Made by a program: the position numbers and the translations under genes | Origin: Conus ventricosus | Lineage: Eukaryota; Mollusca; Gastropoda; Neogastropoda; Conidae | Direction: 5' to 3' | NCBI GenBank assembly: GCA_018398815.1 | Contig: CM031596.1 | Coordinates: forward strand, 64,321,199 to 64,385,198 | DNA: 64,000 bases | The notes under the pieces: model-generated | Told to the model about the DNA's origin: nothing | What the model saw: only the letters and a program-made list of their open reading frames with translations | Databases searched by the model: none | Shown here: piece by piece, positions 23,646-35,436 of the stretch | Numbering within the stretch: the first letter of the stretch is position 1 | Layout: each line of letters begins with the position of its first letter

Positions 23646-26600
23646 ATGGATAGTACAATATCCATTGGAATATCCGTGGACTAAATTCCAACTTCGAGGA
23701 ACTGCAGCTTCTGTGTCGATCTATAAAACCTTCCGTCGTGGCTCTTCAGGAAACTCAAATTCAAAGCCAGAAGACCTTCACTTTTCTGGCTTTAATATTC
23801 TTTTCAAAACCTGCACAACCATTCACGTTGGGACTGGTCGGGCGGTGTTGCCCTTCTCATACACAAAACTTTGCTGTATAGCCCTGTCGCTCTGTCTACC
23901 TCCCTTCAGGCTGTAGCTGCGAGAGTCACTCTCCACAAGACTGTAACAATCTGTTCTTTATTTACCTCTTTCTGTCCCGGTTTGTCGTCAGGACCTTGTC
24001 AGTCTGATAGGAGAACTTCCTCGACCTTTTTTGCTGTTGGGTGACTTTAACGGTCACAATCCTCTTTGGGGTAGTGTCAGTACGTCATCCAGAGGTCTGC
24101 TAATTGAGGATGTCCTTTCGGATTTGGATTTGTGTTGTCTGAATGACGGATCTGCAACTTACCTCCACTCTTCCACAGGTTCACTTTCGTGTTTAGATTT
24201 GTCGATTTGTGACCCCTCGCTGGTCCTGGACTATGAGTGGTCTGTCCATGACGATCTGCATGGAAGTGACCATTTCCCTGTCCTTCTACAACCCGTATAA
24301 CTGAACACGTCTCTGTCTCTCAACATCTAAATTATAAGAAAGCAAACTGGGATCTATTTGCAGCCACTATTTCTAAGGAATTCCAGGACAATGATTTTCT
24401 TCAGAGTCCGGACCCAGCAGAATCTCGACTAACACTGTGATCAAATGTGCTAAAGCCTGTATTCCAGTGTCTTCCGATAAACTTCAATGCCAAAAACACC
24501 CTGGTTCAATTCAGACTGCCAACAAATTTCCAAAGTTCGAAAACGGGCTCAGCGTCAGGTATACCAACGACCTTCGGGTCCAACGCTCGAGCCCATCAAA
24601 ACTCCGTGCTAAATCGAGACACACTTTTAAAATCAGTAAACGTCGGTCCTGGAGAAGCTTCTGCTCTAGGCTGACATCGAAAACTTCCAAGAAAAAAGTG
24701 TGGAACATCATTAAGAAATCAAAGGGAAGAACACCTGTCCCACTGTGAACCATCTCAAGTTTTCGGACTCTTTAATAATGGAGAAAAAAGCAGTTGCTAA
24801 TCTGCTTGCTTCAACCATATGAAAAGAATTCCTCCTCTTCTAACAAATCAGCCACTTTTGTCAAAAACAAAGCCCTTAAAGAAAAATCACCCTGCAACTT
24901 TTCGTCAGACAACATGGAAGACTACAATCTTCCTTTCACGTTAAACGAACTGAAATCTGCCTTACTCTCTTGCAGCGATTCCTCTCCGGGTATAGATGAA
25001 ATCCATTATCAACTGTTGAAACATCTTCTGCAAGAAGGTCTGAACATACTGCTACAGGTATACAACCATGTGTGGACTACAGGTTTCTTTCCACCCTCTT
25101 GGCGAAAAGCCCTCATTATTCCCATCCCCAAACCTGGAAAAGATCTTTCTAATCCATCAAACTACCGTCCCATAGCTTTGACCAGCTGTGTCTGTAAATT
25201 GATGGAGAAAATGGTCAATCCTAGGCTCATGTGGAAACTGGAAACCGATGGCCTTTTGGCGAAAGAACAGTGTGGTTTCCGCAAACATCGGACTACAGTT
25301 GACCATTTGATTCGTCTGGAATCTACACTTCGGAACGCCTTTTTGAACAGACAGCATGCAGTGGCAATTTTCTTTGACTTGGAGAAGGCCTACGATACCA
25401 CCTGGAAGTCGGGGATACTTCATGATCTCCATGATCTTGGTTTTCGAGGTCATCTTCCGCTTTTCATTCAAAATTTTTTGGCAGAACGACAGTTTCAGGT
25501 CCAGGTTGGCACCACTCTCTCTGATGTCCACGAGCAGGAGTTGGGTGTTCCACAGGGGAGCATACTGTCTCCTGCCCTCTTTAGCATTAAGATCAACACA
25601 TTGTTCAATCAGTTCAGCAGGGTTCAGACTGCTCATTGTTTGTGGATGATTCGCTGTCTACGCAACTGGAAGCCTGTACCCGAGTGTCCAGCGCAGGCTC
25701 CAGCTTTGCGTGGATAAAATCCATCAGGGGCGGATGAAAACGGTTTCACCTTTTCTGCTACAAAAACACAGTGTATTCACTTCCATAATTTCCGTCAGTT
25801 TTTTCCAGATCCTGAAATTCAAGTCGGGAAATCTCCCATTCCAGCTGTTAAAGAGGCCAAATTTCTAGGAGTTGTTTTTGACCAGAAACTTAACTTTCTC
25901 AGCCATATTAAAAAACCTCAAAACTGCTTGCCAGAAAGCACTGAATATTCTGCGGGTCGTAGCGCACACTGACTGGGGCGCTGACAAGAAAACTTTGCTG
26001 CACCTCTACAGAGCCTTGGTCCGTTCCAAACTGGACTACGGTTGTGCCGTGTACGGCTCTGCAAGATCGTCTTACCTCAAACTCTTGGACCCTATCCACC
26101 ATCAAGGGCTTCGTCTCTGTCTTGGAGCGTTCCGCACCACCCCTGTGTACAGCCTGTACGCAGAGGCGGGTGAACCTTCACTGTCCAACCGCAGGCTGAA
26201 ACTGTCTTTGAATTATTATATCAGACTGTTCTCGGAACCAGAAAACCCTGCTATGACTGTGTCTTTGACCCTCCGTTCCAAAGTAAGTTTGAAAACAACC
26301 CGAAATGTATTCCGCCGTTTGGTCTTCGTATGCGGCCTCACGTGCGGAATGCAGGTCTAGACCTAGGAGTAGTGTCCGATTTTTCCAAGTTTCCGGATCA
26401 GCCTCCGTGGACCTTTTTCACACCAGAGATTCGTTTTGATCTTGCAGCTTTTCGCAAAGAGTCTACCAGCTCTCTGGCGTACAAGGCATTGTATGCTGAC
26501 CTCTGTTCCAAATTCCCATCCTATCAAAAAGTTTTCACTGACGGTTCCAAGTCTGAAGAGGAGTGGCCTGTGCAGCCCTGGGGCTCCTTCTCAGATACTG

Positions 26601-27322
26601 TTGGAACATATACATTCAGATGCTTCTGTCTATTCCGCTGAACTTACTGCTCTGATTTGGCTTTGAAGATAATCTCACAATCTTCGAAGAGCGACTTTCT
26701 GGTTCTGTCGGATTCGCTGTCAGCTTTGGAAGCCATAGCTGGCCGCAACCTTCAGCATCCAGAACTTTTACATTTCTTGAACTTTTTAGCACGTTGAAAG
26801 CGGACGGTTACAACATTACTCTTGCTTGGGTTCCTGGTCATGTTGGCATCGGCGGGAACGAAATGGTTGATCGTTTAGCCAAGAACGCCACAAGAGAGAA
26901 ACTGTCCAACATTTATATCCCCTGCTCAGATGTGAAACCCAAAATTAACGATTATGTAAGAGACCTCTGGCAGGAGGATTGGAACACCCAGACGAGTAAC
27001 AAACTCTTTCAGATCTGTCCAAACCTTAAGGACTTCCTCCCATCTACGTGGGGAGGTCGTAAAGAGGAAACAGTTCTGTGCCGACTGCACACCGGCCATT
27101 CGTATTTTACCCATTCTTACCTTTTAAAGAGTGAAGAAGCTCCATGGTGCATTCCATGTCATGCGCCATCACAATGAATCATGTTCTTTTAGAGTGTTGG
27201 ACTTGCACGATGTGAGACACAAACATTTTACAGCGGAGTCCATGAAGATCCTGTTCAGGGATGTCCCGCCTGACGTGATCCTTGAGTTTTTGAGAGAGAT
27301 TAACATTTTTCATCTGATTTAA
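23646..27322 (+). pseudogene. LINE ORF2: endonuclease, reverse transcriptase, RNase H, frameshifted
   Basis: Domains appear in order across several frames. The endonuclease has WNIRGLNSNFEELQLLC and ALQET near 23670-23750, LLGDFNGHNPLWGS near 24031 and GSDHFP near 24270. The longest clean block is the reverse transcriptase at 24794-25717, with IPIPKPGKD, NYRPIALTS, FFDLEKAYDTTW and GVPQGSILSPALFS. The catalytic FVDD comes just after a frame change near 25635. RNase H has TDGSK (26540), SAELTAL, LSDSLSALEAI and VPGHVGIGGNEMVDRLAKNA (26825-26890). A Cys-rich tail ends at the stop 27320-27322. The product would nick DNA and reverse-transcribe the LINE RNA. As read it is not translatable in one piece. 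Confidence 0.88.
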
Positions 27323-27497
27323 GATTTACGGCAGAAAGATTTTTTAACAAAGTTTCTGGTGCGTTTCTAGACGATGTCATTGAAAGAGATGTGTGAAAGT
27401 TTGTTTTTTTTTTTTTTTTATTTTAACGTGGTGACAGCCCTGATGTGGCCCTTTGCGGTCGGCTGGGCTATAAGCAACATTATCTTATCTTATCTTA

Positions 27498-27508
27498 CCG
27501 TCCTAAAT
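27498..27508. repeat. Target-site duplication, right copy
   Basis: CCGTCCTAAAT is identical to 21549-21559, immediately after the TTATC-type tail of the LINE. Confidence 0.9.
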
Positions 27509-27655
27509 TCAGGCTTCAATCAGATCACAAGATCTGCCTGAATTCAGGCTTCCATCAGATCACAAGATCTGCCTGAATTCAGGCTTCCATCAGATCCAAG
27601 GTTGGCCTGAATTCAGCAGACCTTGTGTTCTGATTGAAGCCTGAATCTCAGGCTT
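27509..27655. repeat. Minisatellite, 36-bp unit, right part with inverted end
   Basis: Three to four units continue the array seen at 20800-21548. The last piece (about 27618-27651, with GATTGAAGCCTGAAT) is in the opposite orientation, 40 bases from SAMD8 exon 3. Confidence 0.85.
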
Positions 27656-27691
27656 CTGGCCAAACGCATGCAGTCCCAGCAGAAGGCTTAC

Positions 27692-27842
27692 ACTCGGTGA
27701 TGAAGAAGTTGAGGATGGTGATGATGGAGGTGTGTCCACTGAACATGTAGTCTCCACAACTCTTCACTCCCTGCAGCGTCATGCCCAACCCCTGCCAGAT
27801 CTCCAGGGTGCGCTGCATGCGAGACCACACATCGCCGTACCG
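27692..27842 (-). CDS. SAMD8: SAMD8 homologue, exon 3 (first catalytic motif)
   Basis: This 151-base exon lies between acceptor GTTGACAG and donor GTAAGC. It reads [18 protein letters not shown], then [20 protein letters not shown] and [11 protein letters not shown], ending one base into a Tyr codon completed by exon 4. [10 protein letters not shown] contains the first catalytic His of the sphingomyelin-synthase family. Intron 3, downstream on this strand, is 7.95 kb because of the LINE and the minisatellites. Confidence 0.95.
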
Positions 27843-28119
27843 CTGTCAACAGCAGGTAAAGACTCTGAGGCTAGGGGAAAAAGTCTCTGTTTCCTGACCT
27901 CCAACCAATCCGAGCTTTCTAAACCCTTCCCCCCCTACACTTTTTTGTCTGGCTGTTAGAGAAAAAAAACTGCACACAGAAAAGTTGTGGTTGACAACTG
28001 ACTGACACAACAGACAACAGTATAGAAAAGAAAACAGCAGGAACCTTTTTTGAACTTCAAATGGGAGATGTACACTTTATCAGTTTATGCAAACATCCTT
28101 CAAACTTTTTAATAATTTC

Positions 28120-28246
28120 TCAGATTCTAATACCACTACGACAAACACCCGTTGCACGATTCTTGTTTTTGTTTTTTCTTGTGTGTGCATGGGTGTGTGG
28201 GTGTGTGCGTGTGTGCATGCATGCGTGTGCATGCGTGCGTGCGCGT

Positions 28247-28291
<45 letters not shown>

Positions 28292-28346
28292 ATAATAGGC
28301 ATGTGTGTGTGTGTGCGTGTGTGTGTGTGTGTGTATGTGTGTGTGC

Positions 28347-28384
<38 letters not shown>

Positions 28385-28428
28385 TTGTGTGTGTGTGTGT
28401 GTATGTGTGTGTGTGTGTGTGTGTGTGG

Positions 28429-28487
<59 letters not shown>

Positions 28488-28490
28488 GTA
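28120..28490. repeat. GT microsatellite complex ending in a TGTC array
   Basis: GT tracts interrupted by GC and AT steps run from about 28175 to 28430. A regular TGTC tetranucleotide array follows to 28486. All Cys/Val or Thr/His ORFs here are repeat artefacts. It lies in SAMD8 intron 2. Confidence 0.95.
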
Positions 28491-28919
28491 TGTATGTACA
28501 TAACCAACAGCAGGCAAATTAACAAAGTTCTACACAAGCATGCTTTCTTCCATTCATTTAGTGATTTACATTATGAAAAAACTTCTGCTCAAACACAGTA
28601 TTCCTAGCATCCAGCTGACCGAGAGAAGTTGTCGTCAACATTCTCAATGATTCAGAACTGTAACTTCCTGTATAACCACACGGAACTATTGGTCTGTCTC
28701 AAAACTGAACACAAGTCAGAATAGCCACAAAGCCACAGGAGCTGAGGGGAAATTCTGATATTCCATGACTCGCTGATAATGAAAATAATGATAACAAACC
28801 AGTCACACAGTCTATGTAAAAGCTCCCACACTCCTGAAATCTGCCCTTTTAATGACACACATAACAACAAACCCAACACACGGACGTCAGTCTTCACACA
28901 ACCATTCATGACCTCTGAC

Positions 28920-29037
28920 CTTGCCCACACAATGTAGATGTCGGCCTGGTACAGACATGGATGTGATCAGCATGGTAACACAGCGTAGCAGGAAGATGGT
29001 TCCCAGTAGGGAAAACATTCTCCTCAGCAAGATGAAT
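28920..29037 (-). CDS. SAMD8: SAMD8 homologue, exon 2 (membrane segments)
   Basis: This 118-base exon lies between acceptor TTGTGCAG and donor GTCAGA. It encodes [32 protein letters not shown] and HLHCVGK. LLRRxxSLxGTxFLLRCxTM and the VPG motif match SMSr/sphingomyelin synthase transmembrane segments. The phases (in 2, out 0) agree with the neighbouring exons. Confidence 0.95.
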
Positions 29038-29129
29038 CTGCACAACAGACACTGACAATACCAGCACCACCCAACACATTACACGATACACGATAATTTA
29101 TTTGTCCTCATAGAATAAAACACACAAGG

Positions 29130-29460
29130 AAAATTTGTTTGTGTTTGACTAACACCACCACAACATGACTGACACTGTAACAGCAATACCACCAAAACAC
29201 AACTAACACAACATGATCACCACAACACAACTTACACCACCACAACACGACTGAAACCACCACAGCCTGAATAACATAACTAACACCACCACAACATGAC
29301 TTAAACAACCACAACACAACTTAAACCACAACAACATGACATACCCCACTGCAACACAACTAACACCATCAAAACATGACTGACACCACTACATCATGAA
29401 TGACACCACCACAACATAACTACCACAATATGACTAATGCCCCCATAACATGACTAATAT
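29130..29460. repeat. Degenerate ACCACCACAACA-type repeat in SAMD8 intron 1
   Basis: Diverged units combine ACTAACACCACCACAACATG with short spacers, about 22-27 bp per unit. The rest of the intron (29461-30670) shows no gene. A weak tRNA-like promoter resemblance at 30085-30130 was not strong enough to call. Confidence 0.7.
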
Positions 29461-30675
29461 ACTATGTGTGCAACAAATTCAGCCATGAGTCAAAGTGGAC
29501 GCCACTGCTTCCAGGATAAAATCATACCTTGGGGGAGCAGGATAACAAATCATAACACTATTTAAACAAAAAAAAAAGGAATGACAAATCTTAAATGTTC
29601 TTTATACTGGATAACTTATGGTGCTGGTTTTCTGTTGCTTTTGAACAAAAACATTAATTTCAAAAACATAAACTTCAACCACACAGTATCAGCAGTATAC
29701 TAGATTTTAACAAATTCACATTAAGTTATCAACACAACAAAAAAAAGTCACCAAATGTATCATGAATCATCAATGATAATGATTAGCAGTGTTTAACTTT
29801 CAAGGCTGAATTATCAAACAAATTCATTTATAATCATCATTTCAAGTTGTTACAAGTATTGAAGTAATTTTAATAATCATAGTCACAAATTACAAGTAAA
29901 AATAAATTCTTACTGTTACCAGCGATGGTACTGTAATCACAACAGTGACTGTTGTTGTTTGCTGTTGTTCCTAAAATGAGGCCACAGATTCCTGATCACT
30001 CAACAGATGTCTTAATGAACTCTTTGCTTTTGGTTTCCGACTCTGAAGACTGAAGGCAGTGATGGTCTATGGGGTGGTGCCCGCTTAACTCACTGGTACA
30101 GCACTTAGCATTCAGGCGTTGTGAGTACCACTGACATCCACTACAAACAGGTGGCAAGAGTGAGTGGGAAACCACATCAATTCAAGTGAAAAGTTTGGAA
30201 TGTGCAGAAATTTTACCTCCAGTCATTTAGTGAAAGTGTACAGGTCTCTCATTCAGTATGGATGAACATCTGCTGATTATACTTACTAAATTGAAATTTG
30301 GTATACGATACTTGATCCGAAGTTAACGAACATTCGTATCCTTTTAAAGTAAAATTTACTGGTAATGAGCTATAGTGTCTGTTGTGTAAGAAGTCAAATG
30401 CTCTGAACCTTCAATGTGTGAGATTCATTTTCAAAAATACCACGTAAATCTATCTTTGTTCTGATTTTGTTTACTTACAGCATCAAAATATGATAGAACT
30501 CTATGATGCAAGTTAGCACTGTTTCTACACAAAGCTGTTCAGCTGAGATTCATGTAGATAAGCAGTCATTGTTATGGTGTGTAATATGTTTCAATATCTA
30601 TTGTGAAATCTGTACAATATCATTACCGCCTCTTATTCATATGGGGCTTTGACCTTACTGAATAAATCATCTGAA

Positions 30676-30744
<69 letters not shown>

Positions 30745-30870
30745 TTCCCACCCCTCTTCTCTCTCTCTCTTCCCACCCCTCCTCTCTCTCTGTCTCTCTC
30801 TCTCTCCCCCTCCCTCTCTCCACCACCCCACTCTCTCTCACCCCCATCTCCCTCTCTCTCCTTTCACTGT
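30676..30870. repeat. CT-rich microsatellite close to the SAMD8 exon 1 donor
   Basis: A CT tract with CCCAC interruptions ends 10 bases from the end of SAMD8 exon 1 (30880). On the transcribed strand it is a GA tract right at the start of intron 1. Confidence 0.9.
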
Positions 30871-30879
30871 GATACTGAC

Positions 30880-31546
30880 CTGTGTTTATGAAACACGAGA
30901 ACACCCAAACCAGATGCAGCTCAGAGTCATTCCCACTAGTTCACAGGCTTCAAATGCCCATGGCACATACGGCATGTTATCCAAAAACAAATCAGGAAGC
31001 GGGGATACTTCTGCATGTCTGGAACACGGTCATGGACAATGACCATCACAAAAGCTGTCAAGAGGAAAACAGCAAACACATACACAAAGCTCAGCAGCGT
31101 TTTCCATGGCTCTGGATCTAAAGACCGGCTCTCCTGGGAAATATGAGTCTCATACTGAGGCCTTATTCTGGTCCTCATGCCCTCAGGACTCTGGCTCTCA
31201 GGATGTGAAGGAGCCATAGGGAGAACCCACTGTGAATGCTCTGCGATTTCTGAATCATCTTCATCACATCCATGCCATTCTGCATGACACTGGGCTCGTA
31301 ATCAGGGTCACTCAGCCTCAACTGCTGGACTTTGCTCATAATATGTTTGATGTCACCCAGAACGGTCATTTTGATTGGTGGCTGCTTGAGGTCATCTTCA
31401 GAGAGCGTCAAAAGTGCAGGTCCATCTATCTTGTGCTGAGAACACAGTAAGTGACTGTAGTCCCCAAAGCCTTGTTTCTTCAGCCAGTCAGCAACATCCT
31501 CACAGCTCCATTCATTCAAATAAGGTATGGTTCCGCCTTCTGCCAT
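30880..31546 (-). CDS. SAMD8: SAMD8 homologue, exon 1 (SAM domain, first membrane segment)
   Basis: ATG at 31546-31544 follows an acceptor (TTCAG) at 31552, so a 5' untranslated exon lies upstream. The exon starts [20 protein letters not shown] and covers a SAM domain (residues about 10-75, with [23 protein letters not shown] and [12 protein letters not shown]). A linker follows, then [32 protein letters not shown], and, after frame changes, [20 protein letters not shown] and FHKHR at donor GTCAGT. Three single-base errors are implied: a missing base in CCC 31226-31228, a missing base in GGGG 31001-31004 and an extra base in CCC 30904-30906. With these corrected the four exons total 1284 bases, or 427 residues, near the 415 of human SAMD8. 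Confidence 0.9.
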
Positions 31547-31550
31547 GGTT

Positions 31551-33660
31551 GCTGAATACACAGAAAGTAATAAACATACAGGCTCTGGAGACAGACTAAC
31601 ACTTAGATGCAAAATATTGAATGACATTAAAAATTGTTGGCCATAAATCATAAATACCACAAAGTGTATCACACATATTGTATGCATACATGATGTCAGT
31701 CAGGAGCTTGCAGTCATTGAAATTACTCCCTCTAATCTGTAAAAGGCAACAAGAAAAGACAAAGATGTGACTCAGTTCATGGAAATCATCCTGGAAAGTG
31801 ACCTGAACATAGGAAAACATTACCAGCAAACATGCAAGACTATATTCCACTTTGGGATGAACTGTCTGCTCAAAATGGAGTGGGTTTTTAACTATGGTAT
31901 ACAGTGTGTTTGTGCCTGCACAACAGATTTCTTTTAAATTACAAAAAAGGAAAATATTACCAGCAAACATGCATGACTATATTCCATTTTGGGATGAACT
32001 GTCTGCTCAAAATGGATTGGGTTTTTAACTATGGCATACAGTGTGTTTGTGCCTGCACAACAGATTTCTTTATACAAAAAAAATTCATGAAAATCATGCT
32101 GGCATTCAAGGTTGTATCAGAAGAGCGAGATAAATTACATACTGGCACAAAAATTGTGCTGTCATTCTGAATTTCATCAAAGATTTTCAAATATGCCAAG
32201 AATTCAGCCAAAATCAACAGAAACAGTCATTCAACAGCAGTAAAATACCAGACTTACCATGGCAATAAGTTGCGGCTAATTCTTTTTTTAACTTACTCTG
32301 AAGGACAACTTTATTTGTGTAAAAGAAAGATGTAATGTAATAGGCTTATTGTCAGCTAAATCTGGAAAACCTCAAACGAATACTACCAGGCTGACTCTCC
32401 TTGGATCTGTGGCTAGAGTGACAATGCATTGAGCTCCACACTTTTAAGACCTGTCTTCTACAACACAGGCAGATTAATGAATGGGACATTGGCAAGTAAG
32501 AGGATGGCAAGGTAGAGAAGTACCAGTTTCTCTCCACAAGGATTGCAGAGCATGTTCATTTTGACATGCAGGGGGTGACATCAAAAAGATGCAACAGATG
32601 GTACCAAAAACACCAAAAAGTCGTTTCAGAAATTCACCAGTCCAGGTCATTGTCCTGAAGCGCAGTTACATCACTCAGCACCAGCAGTGAAAAGTGTAAC
32701 GAAAACACACATATAGATTGAAGTTAAGCAAGCCTGAGGTTGTCATTTCATGACAAGCACACAACAGAACCATCAATCCATTCAAAGCCAGGTGCAAAGT
32801 TTAAAAAAATGTTGCTAATGATACCAAGCAGGATTATCCCAGTCTGTCTTCTTAAATACATATAGCATGGGGTATGGAATATGTGGTCACCTGGCAAATT
32901 TCTCTAGAGCGACAAGCAGACTTGTCATTATCAAACAGGCCTGGGGAATGAGGTAAGAATGGTTCAGACAGAACAGGTCAAGAGAGTTCTCACCAGTGAG
33001 TGTCTGCTCTGTGACTTGCCCTAAACCTAGGAGGTCTGTCAGAGTGCCCTTCAATTGATGGTGGAGACCTAGGTAGGGTTAGAGTTAGGACTGGGATAAG
33101 TGACAAGTGCTGTCCGATTCAAGGATTCATGATAAAAATCAAGCATCTGAAGACTTGGCAATTCCTCAGTTTCAATCTTACCTATCATAGCATGGTCACC
33201 ATGATGGTGACATAATCCACCTTTTGAGTACAACTAGTGACTGAGCAACTGAATTGAAAGTTGATTTAATGAAACACGAGAATACCTGTCATATGTTGAA
33301 GACTTTTGAGTTCTGAGTCTACAGGCAACGTCTTGGAAAGTATCACTCTTAGAACTTCCCCCAGTGTAAACCCTTGATCTTGGCTGATTGTGACTCATAC
33401 ACACAGATAGACAGATAATGTTCCTCTGCTGGTTTCGTTTCTAGTATTATATTACTGGCAGTACTTACTATTCAACAGTGATTAGTGATTGATGAATGGA
33501 AACATCCATATATTTCAATGAATACATACATACCTCTCAGACTTTAACTCAGTATATCACGCCAATGATTCCTAAATTGATGCAACTGCGATATGAAGGC
33601 GTGTTAACTCAGACACCGTCAATGTTGGACTAAAGACGTAGACAGTTTATTGAGGTCAGA
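31551..33660. other. SAMD8 upstream region; no further coding exon seen
   Basis: A first, untranslated exon and promoter should lie here or further upstream, but I cannot place them. The stretch contains the 137-bp duplication listed separately. Confidence 0.5.
31812..32085. repeat. Tandem duplication of about 137 bp
   Basis: 31812-31948 and 31949-32085 share TACCAGCAAACATGCA, ACTATATTCCA, GGGATGAACTGTCTGCTCAA and GTGCCTGCACAACAGATTTC with a few differences. It lies upstream of SAMD8 exon 1. Confidence 0.9.
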
Positions 33661-33853
33661 GTCCACGGTGACGATGAGCTTCCGGAGCAGCGTGGTAAAT
33701 GCATTAGAGATGGGAAAGAAAACCGGAAGACTTGCTGATTCCGGAATGCTGATTCTGAATGGCTAGTCGAAAGTGGTCAGTGCTGGACATGTTAGCTTAT
33801 CGTCGAACTCACAGAGAATACACTCATAGGGGGAAAATAAAAGGGAGAAAAAA

Positions 33854-33859
<6 letters not shown>

Positions 33860-33890
<31 letters not shown>

Positions 33891-34184
33891 ACGCACAAAT
33901 AGATAGATACGAATGGCCCTTACCTTGACCCTAATCTGACCCTAAACCTAACCAAAACCTAACCTATCCTGAAACTTAAAATCAATCTAATCCCTAGCCT
34001 AACTGTGACAGGTCTTCAAAACATTGAAAAGTGGACGTCATTGAAAGGAAAAGGAATATAGGTCGTATGGGGTCGATAGAGTCGTCTTCTCCTACACCAT
34101 GATTAAAGGAAACACCTGTCATCGTGCTTCCGAAAACTTGTACAGGTTCGTGTCAATAGATACAAAATAAGCACAGTATTTGTC

Positions 34185-34257
<73 letters not shown>

Positions 34258-34314
34258 TGTGTAGATTGTGTGATGTATGCATAGCCTGTGTTTAGTGTGT
34301 GTACTGTGTCTGTA

Positions 34315-34376
<62 letters not shown>

Positions 34377-34387
34377 TGCGTGCGTGC

Positions 34388-34453
<66 letters not shown>

Positions 34454-34574
34454 ATTGTTTGTATACAGTTTTTGTTGTTGTTGTTTTTCTTTTAGCGTGT
34501 ATTCCGTATGTGTAGTATTTTTGTAATCTGAGTGTATTATGTAGTTTGTGTGTAGAGCTTCCAGTGTTTGTGTC

Positions 34575-34638
<64 letters not shown>

Positions 34639-34656
34639 CAAGTGTAGTGTGTGTAT

Positions 34657-34687
<31 letters not shown>

Positions 34688-35069
34688 CTCGCGCGTGTGC
34701 GCATTGCATGTGCGCGCACGCGTATATGCAATGTATAGTGTGTATGTGCAGTAGTTAGTGCATGTGCCTGTAGTGTCTGTGTAGTGTGTGTGCGTGTAGT
34801 GTCTATAGTGTTTGTGTAGTGTGTGTGCTTTGTATGCAGTGTGTGTCTAGTGTGTGTGGCACATGTGTATTTTGCTGGTAGTATTATCTAAATTCAAGTC
34901 AGAGTTAGAAACATACTTCTTTAGGAAAGCCTTCTTCAACCATGATATCTAAATGCTGTGTCTATTATTCTGACCTGACTTTTTATGTACTGCATGCAAA
35001 ACTGTATTGTTTACGCTTGAACCGATGAACTTGATAAGTGCGCCTGTGTCGGTAGGTGTGTGTGTGTGT

Positions 35070-35129
<60 letters not shown>

Positions 35130-35233
35130 CACATGTTAGTGCGAGTGTTTGAGTGTGTGTTGAGCGCAATGAGTTGATCCCAAGAATTGCGCTATATAAA
35201 ATCCATACATTAGTAGTAGTAGTAGTAGTAGTA

Positions 35234-35270
<37 letters not shown>
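33860..35270. repeat. Cluster of microsatellites (CT, GT, TAG)
   Basis: A CT tract lies at 33860-33890, GT tracts at 34199-34262, 34316-34374, 34391-34451, 34578-34636, 34647-34680 and 35055-35127, and a TAG trinucleotide tract at 35211-35270. A CGCGCGCG stretch at 34183-34198 and a second near 34679-34696 adjoin the GT tracts. I see no gene. Confidence 0.93.
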
Positions 35271-35271
<1 letters not shown>

Positions 35272-35436
35272 TGTAGTGTGTGTATAGCGTGTATCTTCGT
35301 AGTGTGTTTAGTGTTTGTGTAGTGTGTATGTGCAGTGTGTGTATGTGCAGTGCAAGTGTGGTGTATGTGGAGTGTGTATAGTCTATGTCTAGAATATGTG
35401 TATTGTGTGTACAGTCTGTGTATAGTGTGTGTGTGT

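Larger units (their letters stand above)
21560..27497 (+). mobile_element. Near full-length non-LTR retrotransposon (I-group-like LINE)
   Basis: The 5.94-kb element is flanked by an 11-bp target-site duplication. It has a 5' untranslated region of about 730 bases, a gag-like ORF1 with CCHC zinc knuckles, an ORF2 with apurinic endonuclease, reverse transcriptase and RNase H, and a 3' end made of a short TTATC repeat rather than poly-A. RNase H plus a zinc-knuckle ORF1 is typical of the I-superfamily (I, Nimb and relatives). The exact clade is my inference. Both ORFs show several frame changes. The perfect target duplications, and an identical 3' tail at 49399-49456, suggest a recently active family, so some frame changes may be sequence errors. 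It sits in SAMD8 intron 3, antisense to the gene. Confidence 0.92.

Noticed and set aside
28087..28537. Cys/Val, Thr/His and Cys/Leu/Ser ORFs here and at 34119-34754, 47182-47594, 50787-51034
   Set aside because: These are translations of GT/CA or TGTC microsatellites in different frames.
30085..30130. tRNA-like A box (CACTGGTACAGCACTTAGCA)
   Set aside because: No acceptable B box follows and no copy elsewhere in the window supports a SINE.
31230..31340. A short intron in SAMD8 exon 1 to explain the frame change
   Set aside because: No donor gives the right phase with the available acceptor (TTTCCCAG), whereas one missing base in CCC at 31226-31228 does.
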